NCBI RefSeq assembly: GCF_050563545.1
Contig: NZ_JBNXUM010000003.1
Span: forward strand, 62,001-126,000
Origin: Falsiroseomonas sp050563545
GTDB taxonomy: Bacteria; Pseudomonadota; Alphaproteobacteria; Acetobacterales; Acetobacteraceae
Length of the DNA: 64,000 nucleotides
Reading direction: 5' to 3'
Every line of letters starts with the position of its first letter. The first letter of the stretch is position 1. The translations under genes and the position numbers were made by a program. Shown here piece after piece: positions 1 to 8,244 of the stretch. A model generated the notes under the pieces. That model did not search any database. It had not been told where the DNA came from and saw only the letters and a program-made list of their open reading frames with translations.

Positions 1-986
1 GTCGCCATCGTCAGCGCGTTGAGCACGGCTTCCTCCGTCGCCTCGATTGCCGCGACGAAGAGCGGCGACATCCGGTCGTTCGGCCAGTCCGCATAGCGCG
101 CCTCCGTCGCGCGGCGTTCCGGCGTGCGCAGCACCTCGGGATGCGTCGCGAAGGCGATGGCGTAGTCGCCGGAGCCGTCGGAGAACGCGGCACCGGTGCG
201 CGCGATCCCCGCCATGGCGCGGCGCGCCAGGCGCTGGAGGTTGCGGTCCGACAGCGGCGCGTCGGTCGCGACGACGACCACGACGGAGCCGTCGGCGTCG
301 GCCTGCCGCGCCACTTGCTCGGCCAGGAAGTACCTGCCGAGCAGCTTCCCCACGGGCAGGCCATCCATCACCAGCGCGCCGCCATAGTTCGCCTGCACCA
401 GCGCACCCACGGTCCAACCGCCGAGCGCCGGCGGCAGCAGGCGGGACGACGTCCCGATCCCGCCCTTCCAGCCGAAGGCCATGGTGCCGGTGCCGGCGCC
501 GACGCTGCCTTCCTCGACCAGGCCGGTCGTGGCGGCCGCCAGCGCGGCGCGCAGGTGATCCGCGGTCACGCCGCGGGCACGGATGTCGTTGAGGCGGCCA
601 TCGTTGGTCTCGCCCACCACCGCGTTGACGCTGCGCACGGCCTCGTTGCCCGGCAGTGCCAGCGTCCAGTCCACCAGCGCCTCAACGGCGCGGCCGACGG
701 CGAGCGTGTTGGTCAGCAGCACTGGCGTCTCGATCTCGCCGAGCTCCTGCACCTGCGTGACGCCTGCCATCTTGCCGAAGCCGTTCATCGCGAAGACCGC
801 CGCCGGCACGCGATCCGCGAAGGGATTTCCCCCGTGCGGCAGGATGGCGGTGATGCCGGTGCGCGTCGCCTCGCCTTCTGTCACCGTGACCTGGCCGACG
901 CGAACCCCAGCGACATCGGTGATGGCGTTGAGCGGACCCGGTGCCAGGATGCCGGGGGCGAAGCCGAGGTCGCGGGCGCGGGGCAT
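1..986 (-). CDS. P1 family peptidase (DmpA-like aminopeptidase), 3' end outside the window
   Basis: The start ATG at 986 is preceded by a strong GAGGAGG ribosome site; the frame stays open to base 1, so about 328 residues are visible and the C-terminus is cut off. Near the N-terminus it reads NAITDVAGVRVGQVTV, typical of the DmpA/S58 family, and in the middle it has a glycine-rich stretch (GAGTGTMAF, then KGGIGTSSR) where this family self-cleaves to expose its N-terminal nucleophile. Members hydrolyse N-terminal residues of peptides, amides or esters. It is divergent from the amidase at 1062. The substrate cannot be told from the sequence. Confidence 0.85.
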   Translation of the reverse strand, partial: MPRARDLGFAPGILAPGPLNAITDVAGVRVGQVTVTEGEATRTGITAILPHGGNPFADRVPAAVFAMNGFGKMAGVTQVQELGEIETPVLLTNTLAVGRAVEALVDWTLALPGNEAVRSVNAVVGETNDGRLNDIRARGVTADHLRAALAAATTGLVEEGSVGAGTGTMAFGWKGGIGTSSRLLPPALGGWTVGALVQANYGGALVMDGLPVGKLLGRYFLAEQVARQADADGSVVVVVATDAPLSDRNLQRLARRAMAGIARTGAAFSDGSGDYAIAFATHPEVLRTPERRATEARYADWPNDRMSPLFVAAIEATEEAVLNALTMA

Positions 987-1061
987 GGGATCCTCCTCGG
1001 CGCCTTCTAGTGGTCGGCGCCTTGCACGGCGATAGTGGCCCAGCACGCGACAGGAGATGCG

Positions 1062-2222
1062 ATGTCCCCCTTCGTCCCCGGCCCAGCAATCCGCGTCGAA
1101 GGCCGGTCCGGCGGCCCGCTCTCGGGCCTGACCTTCGCCGCCAAGGACCTGTTCGACGTCGCGGGATATCCGACCGGCGGCGGCAATCCCGACTGGGCCA
1201 GGCAGAACCCGATCCCCGAGCGCCATGCCTGGGCGGTGCAGACGCTGCTCAATGCCGGGGCGACGCTGGTCGGCAAGACGATCACGGACGAGGTCTCGCT
1301 CGGCATCCTCGGCGAGAACGCCTTCGACGGCACGCCCGAGAACCCCGCGGCACCAGGGCACGTGCCGGGCGGGTCGTCCTCGGGCAGCGCCAGCGCCGTC
1401 GCAGCGGGGCTCTGCGACACCGCGCTCGGCACCGACACCGGGGGCTCTGTCCGCGTGCCCGCGAGCTTCTGCGGGCTCTACGGCATCCGGCCGACGCATG
1501 GGCGGCTCGACCTGACGGGCATGATGCCGCAGGCGCCGAGCAGCGACACGACGGGCTGGTTCGCGCGCGACGCCGGGACATTCGCGCGCGTGTCGGACGT
1601 GCTGCTGAGCGAGGCGATCGGCCCTGCCCTGCCCACGAAGCTGGTCATCGCCACCGACGCCTTCGGCTTCGCCGAGCCCTCCACCGCCGCGGCGCTGCAG
1701 CCACTGCTGGGGAAGCTGACGCGCCTGGTCCCTGATCATCGCGAGGACCTGCTGGCCCCGCCCGGCCTGACCGCCTGGGCTCGCGCCCAGCGTACGCTGC
1801 AGCCCGTAGAGGCCTGGGACACCTTCAAGGCCTGGGTCGAGCGCGACAACCCGCGCTTTGCCTTCTCCGTCGCGCGGGGGCTGGTGATGGCGGCGATGAC
1901 GCCGGAGGCGGAGCGCGGCTGGGCCGCGATGGTGCGGCAGGAAGCGCGCGGGCGGATGCGCTGGCTGCTGCCGTCGGGCACGGTGCTGGCCATGCCGTCC
2001 ACGCCCTTCCCCGCGCCGAAGGCCGGGCTTCCGGTCCCGGCGCTGACGCCGATCCGCGACGCGATCCTCGGCCTCTGCGCCGTCGGCGGGTTGGCGGGGC
2101 ATCCACAGGTGAACATCCCCGGCGCGCTGGCGGAAGGCCGCCCCGTCGGCCTGTCGCTGATCGCCGCGCGGGGCGCGGATGCGTTGCTCGTACGCACCGC
2201 GCTGGCGCTGGAGGACGCGTGA
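1062..2222 (+). CDS. Amidase signature family hydrolase (AMI1-like)
   Basis: 386 residues from the ATG at 1062, chosen over an upstream GTG at 1035 because AGGAG lies just before it. The amidase-signature Ser-cisSer-Lys triad is visible: Lys28 in FAAKDLFD, cis-Ser106 in PGGSSSGSA and nucleophile Ser129 in DTGGSVRVP. The opening block (KDLFDVAGYPTGGGNPDW) resembles the AMI1 subgroup, which includes indole-3-acetamide hydrolase, more than GatA. It likely hydrolyses a small amide in the cytoplasm. Its stop overlaps the start of the next gene (TGATG), so the two are translationally coupled. The substrate is not known. Confidence 0.9.
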   Translation: MSPFVPGPAIRVEGRSGGPLSGLTFAAKDLFDVAGYPTGGGNPDWARQNPIPERHAWAVQTLLNAGATLVGKTITDEVSLGILGENAFDGTPENPAAPGHVPGGSSSGSASAVAAGLCDTALGTDTGGSVRVPASFCGLYGIRPTHGRLDLTGMMPQAPSSDTTGWFARDAGTFARVSDVLLSEAIGPALPTKLVIATDAFGFAEPSTAAALQPLLGKLTRLVPDHREDLLAPPGLTAWARAQRTLQPVEAWDTFKAWVERDNPRFAFSVARGLVMAAMTPEAERGWAAMVRQEARGRMRWLLPSGTVLAMPSTPFPAPKAGLPVPALTPIRDAILGLCAVGGLAGHPQVNIPGALAEGRPVGLSLIAARGADALLVRTALALEDA

Positions 2223-2617
2223 TGGAGGTCAACATCCCCGAGGTCGTGGAGGAGGTCCGCGCCCTTTTCGAACGCTACGAGCAGGCGCTGATCGACAAGG
2301 ACGTCGAGGTGCTCGACGCGACCTTCTGGAACTCGCCGCACACCATCCGCTACGCCGTCCACGAGAACGGCTACGGCTTCGACGAGATCCACGCGCACCG
2401 CGTCCGCCGCCCGCCGGGACCGGGGACGAAGCTGAAGCGCCGGCGGCTGGTGATCACCACGCTCGGCCGCGACATCGCGACGGTGAACCTGGAATACGAC
2501 ATGCGCGGGCGCGACATGCCCGGACGGCAGACCCAGACCTGGGTGCGGTTCCCCGATGTCGGCTGGAAGGTGATCTCCGCGCATGTGTCGGTGACGGAGA
2601 AGGCGCCGCCATGGTGA
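2222..2617 (+). CDS. hpxZ: HpxZ/AtzH-like (DUF3225) small protein
   Basis: 131 residues with an NTF2-like, SnoaL-type fold suggested by the pattern FERYEQALIDKDVEVLDATFW and later TWVRFPDVGWKVISAHVS. This matches the family named for HpxZ of oxalurate catabolism and AtzH of cyanuric acid catabolism, usually encoded beside an amidase-signature enzyme, as here. The ATG shares its A with the amidase stop codon. Family precedent suggests it works with the neighbouring amidase on a carbamoyl- or oxalyl-type substrate, but no oxalurate genes are visible, so the symbol marks the family rather than a proven pathway. Confidence 0.7.
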   Translation: MEVNIPEVVEEVRALFERYEQALIDKDVEVLDATFWNSPHTIRYAVHENGYGFDEIHAHRVRRPPGPGTKLKRRRLVITTLGRDIATVNLEYDMRGRDMPGRQTQTWVRFPDVGWKVISAHVSVTEKAPPW

Positions 2618-2633
2618 GCAGTGGAGTGCTGCG

Positions 2634-2690
2634 CCCACCCTGACCTTCACCCGCAAGCGGGGGAGGGGAGGGATGGGGTGGGGGCGGCGT
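2634..2690. repeat. GC-rich palindromic intergenic element (REP-like)
   Basis: Between two convergent genes the sequence holds CCCACCCTGACC, then ACCCGCAAGCGGGGGAGGG and GGATGGGGTGGGGG. The outer arms and the CCGC/GCGGG core can pair. Similar elements occur near 15409, 34873, 44538, 50680 and 59734. It may also act as a bidirectional terminator. Confidence 0.5.
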
Positions 2691-2706
2691 GCCTTCCGCT
2701 CGCGTC

Positions 2707-3327
2707 TCACAACCCCCGCCCCGGCAGCGCCCCGTCCGGCCGCACCGCGCACCAGCGCCGCCGCGCGGCCTGGTCGGGCTGGTCGGCTTCCGCCGCGGCC
2801 TCGCAGGACTCCACCTTCCCGTCCTCGGCGTAGCGCAGCCCGATGCTGAAGGCGGGCACCAGAGTCCCGGCGATGCTGAAGCGGTGGAAGGCGTAGGTCG
2901 TCTCGCAGCAGCCGTTGCGCGCCATGGCCACGAGCCAGGCGCCGTCGCGGCGGAACTGGAAGCCGCTGATCGTGCCGGCCGGCACGAAGCGGCCCGTCGC
3001 GGGATCCATGCGCCAGAGCTCGTATTCGGTGTTGGCGTTGCCGACCATCGACGGCACCCAGAGATCCTGTGCACCGTCGCCATCGGCATCGCGCAGGCCA
3101 GGCCGGCCCTGGTCGGGATCGCCGGCCTCGATGCGCTGCACGGCGCGGCCATTGGCATCGAGAACCCGGATGCGCCAGGTCGCGTCAGCGGGCTCGGCGC
3201 GCAGCACCACCGGCGGCCGGCCGGGCCGCGTCGCGCGCAACGTGATCTCCGCCGCCGCGGCCGGCACCGCGCTGCCGAGCAGCACGGCGCCGATCACCGC
3301 GGCAAGAAGCCTAGGCGGCGACACCAT
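2707..3327 (-). CDS. Exported protein of unknown function with an FG-GAP-like segment
   Basis: 206 residues starting MVSPPRLLAAVIGAVLLG, a clear Sec signal peptide probably cleaved near AAAA-EITL. The mature part has an FG-GAP or calcium-loop-like stretch (LRDADGDGAQDLWV, around residues 80-93) and a beta-rich tail with several cysteines (NGCCETTY). The start at 3327 overlaps the end of alaS by 17 bases, so it is probably co-transcribed with alaS. No enzyme motif was recognised. It looks like a periplasmic or surface beta protein. Confidence 0.75.
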   Translation of the reverse strand: MVSPPRLLAAVIGAVLLGSAVPAAAAEITLRATRPGRPPVVLRAEPADATWRIRVLDANGRAVQRIEAGDPDQGRPGLRDADGDGAQDLWVPSMVGNANTEYELWRMDPATGRFVPAGTISGFQFRRDGAWLVAMARNGCCETTYAFHRFSIAGTLVPAFSIGLRYAEDGKVESCEAAAEADQPDQAARRRWCAVRPDGALPGRGL

Positions 3328-5971
3328 GCGCCAGCGTCTCGCGCACCGCGGCGAGCGCCTCCGCGGACTTCGCGGCGTCGGGCCCGCCGGCCTGCGCCAT
3401 CTCCGGGCGGCCCCCGCCGCCCTTGCCGCCGACCGCGGCGGCCGCCGCACGCACCAGCGCAACGGCATCCGCCCTGCCCTTCGCAGCTTCGGCCAGGCCC
3501 GCGACGATGCTGGCCTTGCCGCCTTCGGTGCTCACCAGCACGGCGACATCCGCCGTGCCGCCCTTCAGGATCGCCTCGGCCAGGCCTTTCAGGTCGCGCG
3601 CCGGCACTTCGCCCACGTCGCGCAGCGCGACGCGCAACCCGCCGATCGTCTCGACCTCGGCCGCCGCGCCGCCGGTCGCAAGCTTCTTCCGCAGGTCCGC
3701 GACGTCGCGTTCCAGCTTGCGGCGCTCCTCGACCAGCGCGGCGATGCGCTCGGCGAGTTCCTGCGGGCGGACCTTCAGCGCGGCCGCGGCCTCGTTCAGC
3801 TGGCGGTCGCGCTCCTCGATCACCTTCAGCGCGGCCTCGCCGGTCACGGCCTCGACGCGGCGGACGCCGGCGCTGACCGCGCCCTCGCTCACGATGCGGA
3901 AGAGCCCGATGTCGCCGGTGCGCCGCACATGGGTGCCGCCGCAGAGCTCCAGCGAATAGACGCCGTGCTTCTCGGTCGCGTTGGGGTCGTGCGCCATGCC
4001 GACGACGCGGACCTCCTCGCCATACTTCTCGCCGAAGAGGGCCATGGCGCCGGCCGCGACTGCCTGCTCAGGCGTCATCAGCCGGGTCGTGACCTCGGCA
4101 TTCTCGCGCACGCGGGCGTTCACCTCCGTCTCGACCCAGGCGAGGTCCTCGTCGGTCATCGGCGCGTGGTGGGAGACGTCGAAGCGCAGCCGGTCCGGCG
4201 CGTTCAGCGAGCCCTTCTGGGAGACATGCGTGCCGAGCCGCCGGCGGAGCGCCTCATGCAGCAGGTGGGTCGCGCTGTGATGCGCGCGGATTGCGCCGCG
4301 GCGGGTGTGGTCCACCTCGGCCTGCACCGCGAGCCCGACCTTCGCCTCGCCATGCGCGACCACGCCATAATGCACGAAGAGGTCCACGAGCTTCTTCTGC
4401 GTGTCGCGCACGATGATGCGCGCGGCTTCGCCGGCCGAGATCAGCCCGGTGTCGCCGACCTGGCCGCCGCTCTCGGCGTAGAAGGGTGTCTGGTTCAGCA
4501 CCACCGCGACCTCGGCGCCGACGGGCGCGCTGTCCACGAGCTTGCCGTCATGCACGATGGCCAGGATCTCGCCCTCGGCGGTCTCGGTGTTGTAGCCCAG
4601 GAACTCGCTCGCCCCGACCTTCTCCTTGAGGTCGAACCAGAGCGTCTCCGTCGCGGCCTCGCCCGATCCGGCCCAGGCGGCGCGGGCGCGCTTCTTCTGC
4701 TCGGCCATCGCGGCGTCGAAGCCTGCGGTGTCCACGGACTTGCCCTCGCCGCGCAGCGCGTCCTGCGTGAGGTCGAGCGGGAAGCCATAGGTGTCATAGA
4801 GGCGGAAGGCGACCTCGCCGGGCAGCACGCCCTTGTCGCCGAGCTTCGCCGTCTCTTCGGACAAAAGGCCCAGCCCGCGGGCGAGCAGGCTGCGGAAGCG
4901 GCCTTCCTCCAGCTTCAGGGTTTCGGTGATCAGCGCCTCGGCGCGGATCAGCTCGGGATAGGCGGTGCCCATCTGGCGGATCAGCGTCGGTACCAGCCGA
5001 TGCAGCAACGCGTCCTGCGTGCCCATGAGGTGCGCGTGGCGCATTGCGCGGCGCATGATGCGGCGCAGCACGTAGCCGCGGCCCTCGTTCGAGGGCAGCA
5101 CGCCATCGGCGACCAGGAAGGAGGACGCGCGCAGGTGGTCGGCGACGACGCGATGGCTGGCCCGGAAGGGCCCGTCGGGGTCCTGGCCCGTGGCCTCGGC
5201 GGACGCCAGGATCAGCGCGCGCAGCGTGTCGGTGTCGTAGTTGTCGTGCTTGCCCTGCAGGATGGCGGCGAAGCGTTCCAGCCCCATGCCGGTGTCGATC
5301 GAGGGCTTGGGCAGCGGCACGCGCGTGCCGGGCGGCCCTTCCTCGTACTGCATGAAGACCAGGTTCCAGATCTCGACGAAGCGGTCGCCATCGGCGTCGT
5401 CGCTGCCGGGGGGCCCGCCGGGGATCGTGTCGCCGTGGTCGTAGAAGATCTCGGAGCACGGGCCGCAGGGGCCGGTGTCGCCCATGCGCCAGAAATTGTC
5501 GGAGGTCGGGATGCGGATGATCCGGCTTTCCGGCAGCCCCGCGATCTTCTTCCAGTAGGCCGCGGCGTCGTCGTCCTCGGAATAGACGGTGACGAGCAGC
5601 TTGTCCTTCGCCAGTCCGAAATCCCTGGTCACCAGCTCCCACGCATAGTGGATGGCCTGTTCCTTGAAGTAGTCGCCGAAGCTGAAATTCCCCAGCATCT
5701 CGAAGAAGGTGTGGTGGCGCGCGGTGTAGCCGACGTTGTCGAGGTCGTTGTGCTTGCCGCCGGCACGAACGCATTTCTGCGCTGTGGTCGCGCGCACATA
5801 GGGGCGGCGTTCCTGGCCGGTGAAGACGTTCTTGAACTGCACCATGCCGGAATTCGCGAACATCAGCGTGGGATCGTTGCGCGGAACCAGCGGCGAGCTC
5901 TCGACGACTTCATGGCCGTTGCGCCGGAAGTAGTCCAGGAAGGTCGCGCGGATGTCGTTGCTGCTGGTCAT
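3311..5971 (-). CDS. alaS: Alanyl-tRNA synthetase
   Basis: 886 residues, the normal length for a bacterial AlaRS. It charges tRNA-Ala with alanine. The N-terminus (DIRATFLDYFRRNGHEVV, then FANSGMVQFKNVFTG) is the class II catalytic core, the middle contains the editing-domain zinc motif with HHSATHLLHEAL and CGGTHV, and the C-terminal oligomerisation domain ends in a glycine-rich GGKGGGGRPEMAQAGG, typical of AlaRS. No truncation or frameshift was seen. The secreted-protein gene at 2707-3327 overlaps its 3' end. Confidence 0.98.
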   Translation of the reverse strand: MTSSNDIRATFLDYFRRNGHEVVESSPLVPRNDPTLMFANSGMVQFKNVFTGQERRPYVRATTAQKCVRAGGKHNDLDNVGYTARHHTFFEMLGNFSFGDYFKEQAIHYAWELVTRDFGLAKDKLLVTVYSEDDDAAAYWKKIAGLPESRIIRIPTSDNFWRMGDTGPCGPCSEIFYDHGDTIPGGPPGSDDADGDRFVEIWNLVFMQYEEGPPGTRVPLPKPSIDTGMGLERFAAILQGKHDNYDTDTLRALILASAEATGQDPDGPFRASHRVVADHLRASSFLVADGVLPSNEGRGYVLRRIMRRAMRHAHLMGTQDALLHRLVPTLIRQMGTAYPELIRAEALITETLKLEEGRFRSLLARGLGLLSEETAKLGDKGVLPGEVAFRLYDTYGFPLDLTQDALRGEGKSVDTAGFDAAMAEQKKRARAAWAGSGEAATETLWFDLKEKVGASEFLGYNTETAEGEILAIVHDGKLVDSAPVGAEVAVVLNQTPFYAESGGQVGDTGLISAGEAARIIVRDTQKKLVDLFVHYGVVAHGEAKVGLAVQAEVDHTRRGAIRAHHSATHLLHEALRRRLGTHVSQKGSLNAPDRLRFDVSHHAPMTDEDLAWVETEVNARVRENAEVTTRLMTPEQAVAAGAMALFGEKYGEEVRVVGMAHDPNATEKHGVYSLELCGGTHVRRTGDIGLFRIVSEGAVSAGVRRVEAVTGEAALKVIEERDRQLNEAAAALKVRPQELAERIAALVEERRKLERDVADLRKKLATGGAAAEVETIGGLRVALRDVGEVPARDLKGLAEAILKGGTADVAVLVSTEGGKASIVAGLAEAAKGRADAVALVRAAAAAVGGKGGGGRPEMAQAGGPDAAKSAEALAAVRETLAHGVAA

Positions 5972-6141
5972 GGGCGGTTATGCCGTTGGTCTCGCGGGGG
6001 AAAAGTCGTCTCCCCTAGCGCGCGCGTAGCGCTGCGTCGAGGGCCGCGGTGCCGGAACCCTCCCCCCCGGCCCGCCGTTCCGTCGGGGATGCCGGGCCAA
6101 GGGCGCCGGTTTCCACTGCCACCGATCGGAGGGACACCCCC

Positions 6142-6678
6142 ATGGCCGAAGACTTCAAGTCGCTGCTGGGCGAGCTGCTGCAGGACACCTACAGCGCCGA
6201 AACCCAGCTTCTCGAGGCGCTGCCGGAGATGGCGGAAGCAGCCGCAACCCCGCAGCTCAAGCAGGCCTTCCAGGAGCACCTGGCCATGACCCAGCGCCAG
6301 GTCGAGCGGCTGGAGAAGGTCGCCGAGATGCTCGGCGTGGATCCCGAAGGCGAGGATTGCGAGGCGATGGAAGGCCTGATCGCCGAGGGCGAGGAGATCG
6401 TGGATGAGCACGATGAGGGCCCGGTGCGCGACGCCGCGCTGATCGTCGCCGCGCAGAAGGTCGAGCATTACGAGATCGCTGCCTACGGCTCCCTCGTTAC
6501 CATGGCCAAGGCGGCCGGGATGCGGGAAGCGGCCGACCTGCTCGCCCAGACGCTGCAGGAAGAGAAGGACACGGACGAGTTGCTGACCCAGGTCGCCGAG
6601 CAGCAGGTCAACCCTGCGGCGCTGCGCGGCGCGGCGGCGAACGACGCGACCAAGGGCCGGAAGGGCAGCGCGGCATAG
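6142..6678 (+). CDS. YciE/YciF-like ferritin-fold protein (DUF892)
   Basis: 178 residues from the ATG at 6142, preceded by CGGAGGGA. The pattern LLQDTYSAETQLLEALPEM, KQAFQEHLAMTQRQVERLE and KVEHYEIAAYGSL matches the YciF/DUF892 four-helix family, with Glu and His residues at the helix positions that bind two metals in ferritin-like folds. Members are stress-related and may bind or oxidise iron. It is convergent with the DUF6065 gene, whose stop lies only 8 bases beyond. The exact reaction is not established for this family. Confidence 0.88.
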   Translation: MAEDFKSLLGELLQDTYSAETQLLEALPEMAEAAATPQLKQAFQEHLAMTQRQVERLEKVAEMLGVDPEGEDCEAMEGLIAEGEEIVDEHDEGPVRDAALIVAAQKVEHYEIAAYGSLVTMAKAAGMREAADLLAQTLQEEKDTDELLTQVAEQQVNPAALRGAAANDATKGRKGSAA

Positions 6679-6685
6679 CGGGCCC

Positions 6686-7537
6686 CTAGGCCGCGGCCGA
6701 CGCGCCCCGGTACGGGCAGGCGCGCGCGGCGGCTGACACCGACGGCTCCGGCACGGTGCGTCCGTCCCCTGCAACCGCAGGGGACGGACCCTGCCGACGC
6801 CGTCGCCGTGCCTCGGCGGCGTAGCGCCCCTGCCGATGTGCGGGGTCCTGGTTCGGGGCGACGACGTCGCGCTGGAAGTCGTACCAGTCATCCGGCGCCC
6901 ATGATTCGAGCTCCTCGACAAACCCGGCCCCGTTCAGCACGGCATCGGCATAGGCGGCCTGCGGGATGGGCTGGACCTGCAGGAAGGGCTCGTCGCCGCG
7001 GAACTGCACGGGACGATCGGTGCGGGTGAGGCGAAGGTTGGTGAAGAGCGGGCCGAACCAATGGTCGGCCTCCACCACGCCCTCATAGGGCTCGAAGCCG
7101 GGATGACGCGGCAGGTTGGCGAGCGGGCGGACCAGCAGGCTCCAGCCCGGAGTCGTGCGCGCAGCCAGCCCCGTCCAGACCTGGACGACGCCGGGTTCCT
7201 GGATGGCGGTCAGGAACGGCGGGGAGTGCTCCCGCGCAGCCTCCGGCGCTGCGGCGTCGAAGCGGGCGCGGAAATGCGGGAACTGCGCCGCACCGAGCGG
7301 CATCCAGTCGGCAAGCCCCTCGCAGGTCCACCAGGCCTGGCTGCCGTCCCAATGCAGATCGAAATCGAGCGGCGGCCGGACGTGCCAGCCGAAGCCGGAC
7401 GCCGTGCTGACGGCGTCGCAGTAGCGATAGGCCCGCGTCGGCAGGCTGCCGAGCGCCGAGCGGTCGGCGCGTTCGGGCGCCGGCGCCTGGTCGATCATGC
7501 GGTAGAAGGTGACGACGGGGGAAGTCGGCCGGTCCAT
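6686..7537 (-). CDS. DUF6065-type protein of unknown function
   Basis: 283 residues from the ATG at 7537; the open frame continues further 5' but runs through the repeat-peptide gene in another register. The core has GWHVRPPLDFDLHWDG, then YEGVVEADHWFGPLFTNLRLTRTDRPVQF and a C-terminal WAPDDWYDFQRDV, consistent with the DUF6065 family, rich in Trp, His and Asp. The Arg-rich tail after about residue 245 looks disordered. There is no signal peptide or membrane segment. It lies 74 bases downstream of the repeat-peptide gene on the same strand, probably one transcript. Function is unknown; a role in acting on that peptide is only a guess. Confidence 0.75.
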   Translation of the reverse strand: MDRPTSPVVTFYRMIDQAPAPERADRSALGSLPTRAYRYCDAVSTASGFGWHVRPPLDFDLHWDGSQAWWTCEGLADWMPLGAAQFPHFRARFDAAAPEAAREHSPPFLTAIQEPGVVQVWTGLAARTTPGWSLLVRPLANLPRHPGFEPYEGVVEADHWFGPLFTNLRLTRTDRPVQFRGDEPFLQVQPIPQAAYADAVLNGAGFVEELESWAPDDWYDFQRDVVAPNQDPAHRQGRYAAEARRRRRQGPSPAVAGDGRTVPEPSVSAAARACPYRGASAAA

Positions 7538-7611
7538 CGCTGGGTCCCGCGATCTGGCGGTTTCGGACAGGGGTGGTCGGGGCGGAGGGCTCACCCCCTC
7601 CGCCCTGCCGG

Positions 7612-7833
7612 TCAGCGGCGCAGTCCGGCGCCGAGGCGCACCTTGCCCGCATCGGCGATCGCGGCCGGCAGCGGCTTCGGCGCGCCCTTCAGGCCGGCGC
7701 CGAGGCGCACCTTGCCCGCATCGGCGATCGCAGCCGGCAGCGGCTTGGCCGCGGCGCGCAGCCCGGCGCCGAGGCGGACGCGGCCGTGATCCGCGACGTC
7801 GGCGGCGGAGAGCGGGGGGGTGATGGTCGGCAT
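7612..7833 (-). CDS. Small 73-residue protein built of 23-residue repeats
   Basis: The ATG at 7833 has a good AGGAG site 8 bases upstream. A leader of about 16 residues (MPTITPPLSAADVADH) is followed by two full repeats and one partial repeat, each starting G(K/R)VRLGAGL and followed by KPLPAAIADA. The repeats are spaced exactly 69 bases apart. The protein ends with the motif GKVRLGAGLRR. It is basic, has no cysteine and no membrane segment. A leader plus repeated short core is seen in precursors of ribosomally made modified peptides, but no known maturase family was recognised nearby. A small structural or binding protein is the alternative. Confidence 0.75.
   Translation of the reverse strand: MPTITPPLSAADVADHGRVRLGAGLRAAAKPLPAAIADAGKVRLGAGLKGAPKPLPAAIADAGKVRLGAGLRR
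7625..7831. repeat. 69-bp in-frame tandem repeat inside the small protein gene
   Basis: The block starting CCGGCGCCGAGG occurs at 7625, 7694 and 7763, exactly 69 bases apart. The first two copies are nearly identical at DNA level (CGCACCTTGCCCGCATCGG follows in both) and the third has diverged. Identity beyond what the protein needs suggests recent duplication within the gene. Confidence 0.85.
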
Positions 7834-8244
7834 GGGCGGAATCTCCTTCCGGGGGGAACATGGCCCGCAGGACATGGCGGGGGGGCGAGGGCGCCGCCGC
7901 GACATGGCTTATATTCCTTGTTCTGTTTCTGTTCAAGTATTTTTTCTTAGGTGGATCTGAACGTAGGGTTAACGGCTTCTCGCGATGGCGGGTGATCGCA
8001 CGCTCCAGGGTGCGCCGCGCCGGCGCCAGGCTCGGCAGAGGCGATCGGGCGCGATCTGCTGCCTTTTGAACCGGAAACGAGCGGACCAAAGTGCCGAGAC
8101 GGGCGGTGGCAGTGATCGCGTCAATGCAACCGAAGAGAGAGCAGACTTGGAAATCGTTTGGTAAAGCCTCCTCCGCAGCGACGCCGTATCTCTTTTTATC
8201 AACTGGTGGCTGTATCGGCGGCATAAATTAGCTACTATTTGGGG
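7834..8244. other. 411-base divergent intergenic region, unusually AT-rich for the window
   Basis: Separates the leftward peptide/DUF6065 genes from the rightward regulator. Stretches near 7905-7960 and 8150-8240 are much lower in GC than flanking DNA. No credible gene is seen. It holds a good promoter for the peptide gene (7908-7936) and probably the promoter of the regulator near 8200-8240, where TATCAACTGG and CATAAATTAGC occur but no convincing box pair can be chosen. Confidence 0.7.
7908..7936 (-). promoter_or_regulatory. Sigma-70-type promoter of the repeat-peptide gene
   Basis: On the minus strand TTGAAC (7936-7931) and TATAAG (7913-7908) are separated by exactly 17 bases, close to the TTGACA/TATAAT consensus. 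Transcription would begin near 7901, giving a leader of about 68 bases before the ATG at 7833. One of the best housekeeping promoters visible in the window. Confidence 0.7.

Noticed and set aside
2915..6289. Very long plus-strand open frame (1124 codons) opposite alaS
   Set aside because: It is the antisense shadow of alaS, which has all family motifs. High-GC DNA keeps such frames open; the protein has no known domain and a highly skewed Arg/Ala/Gly composition.
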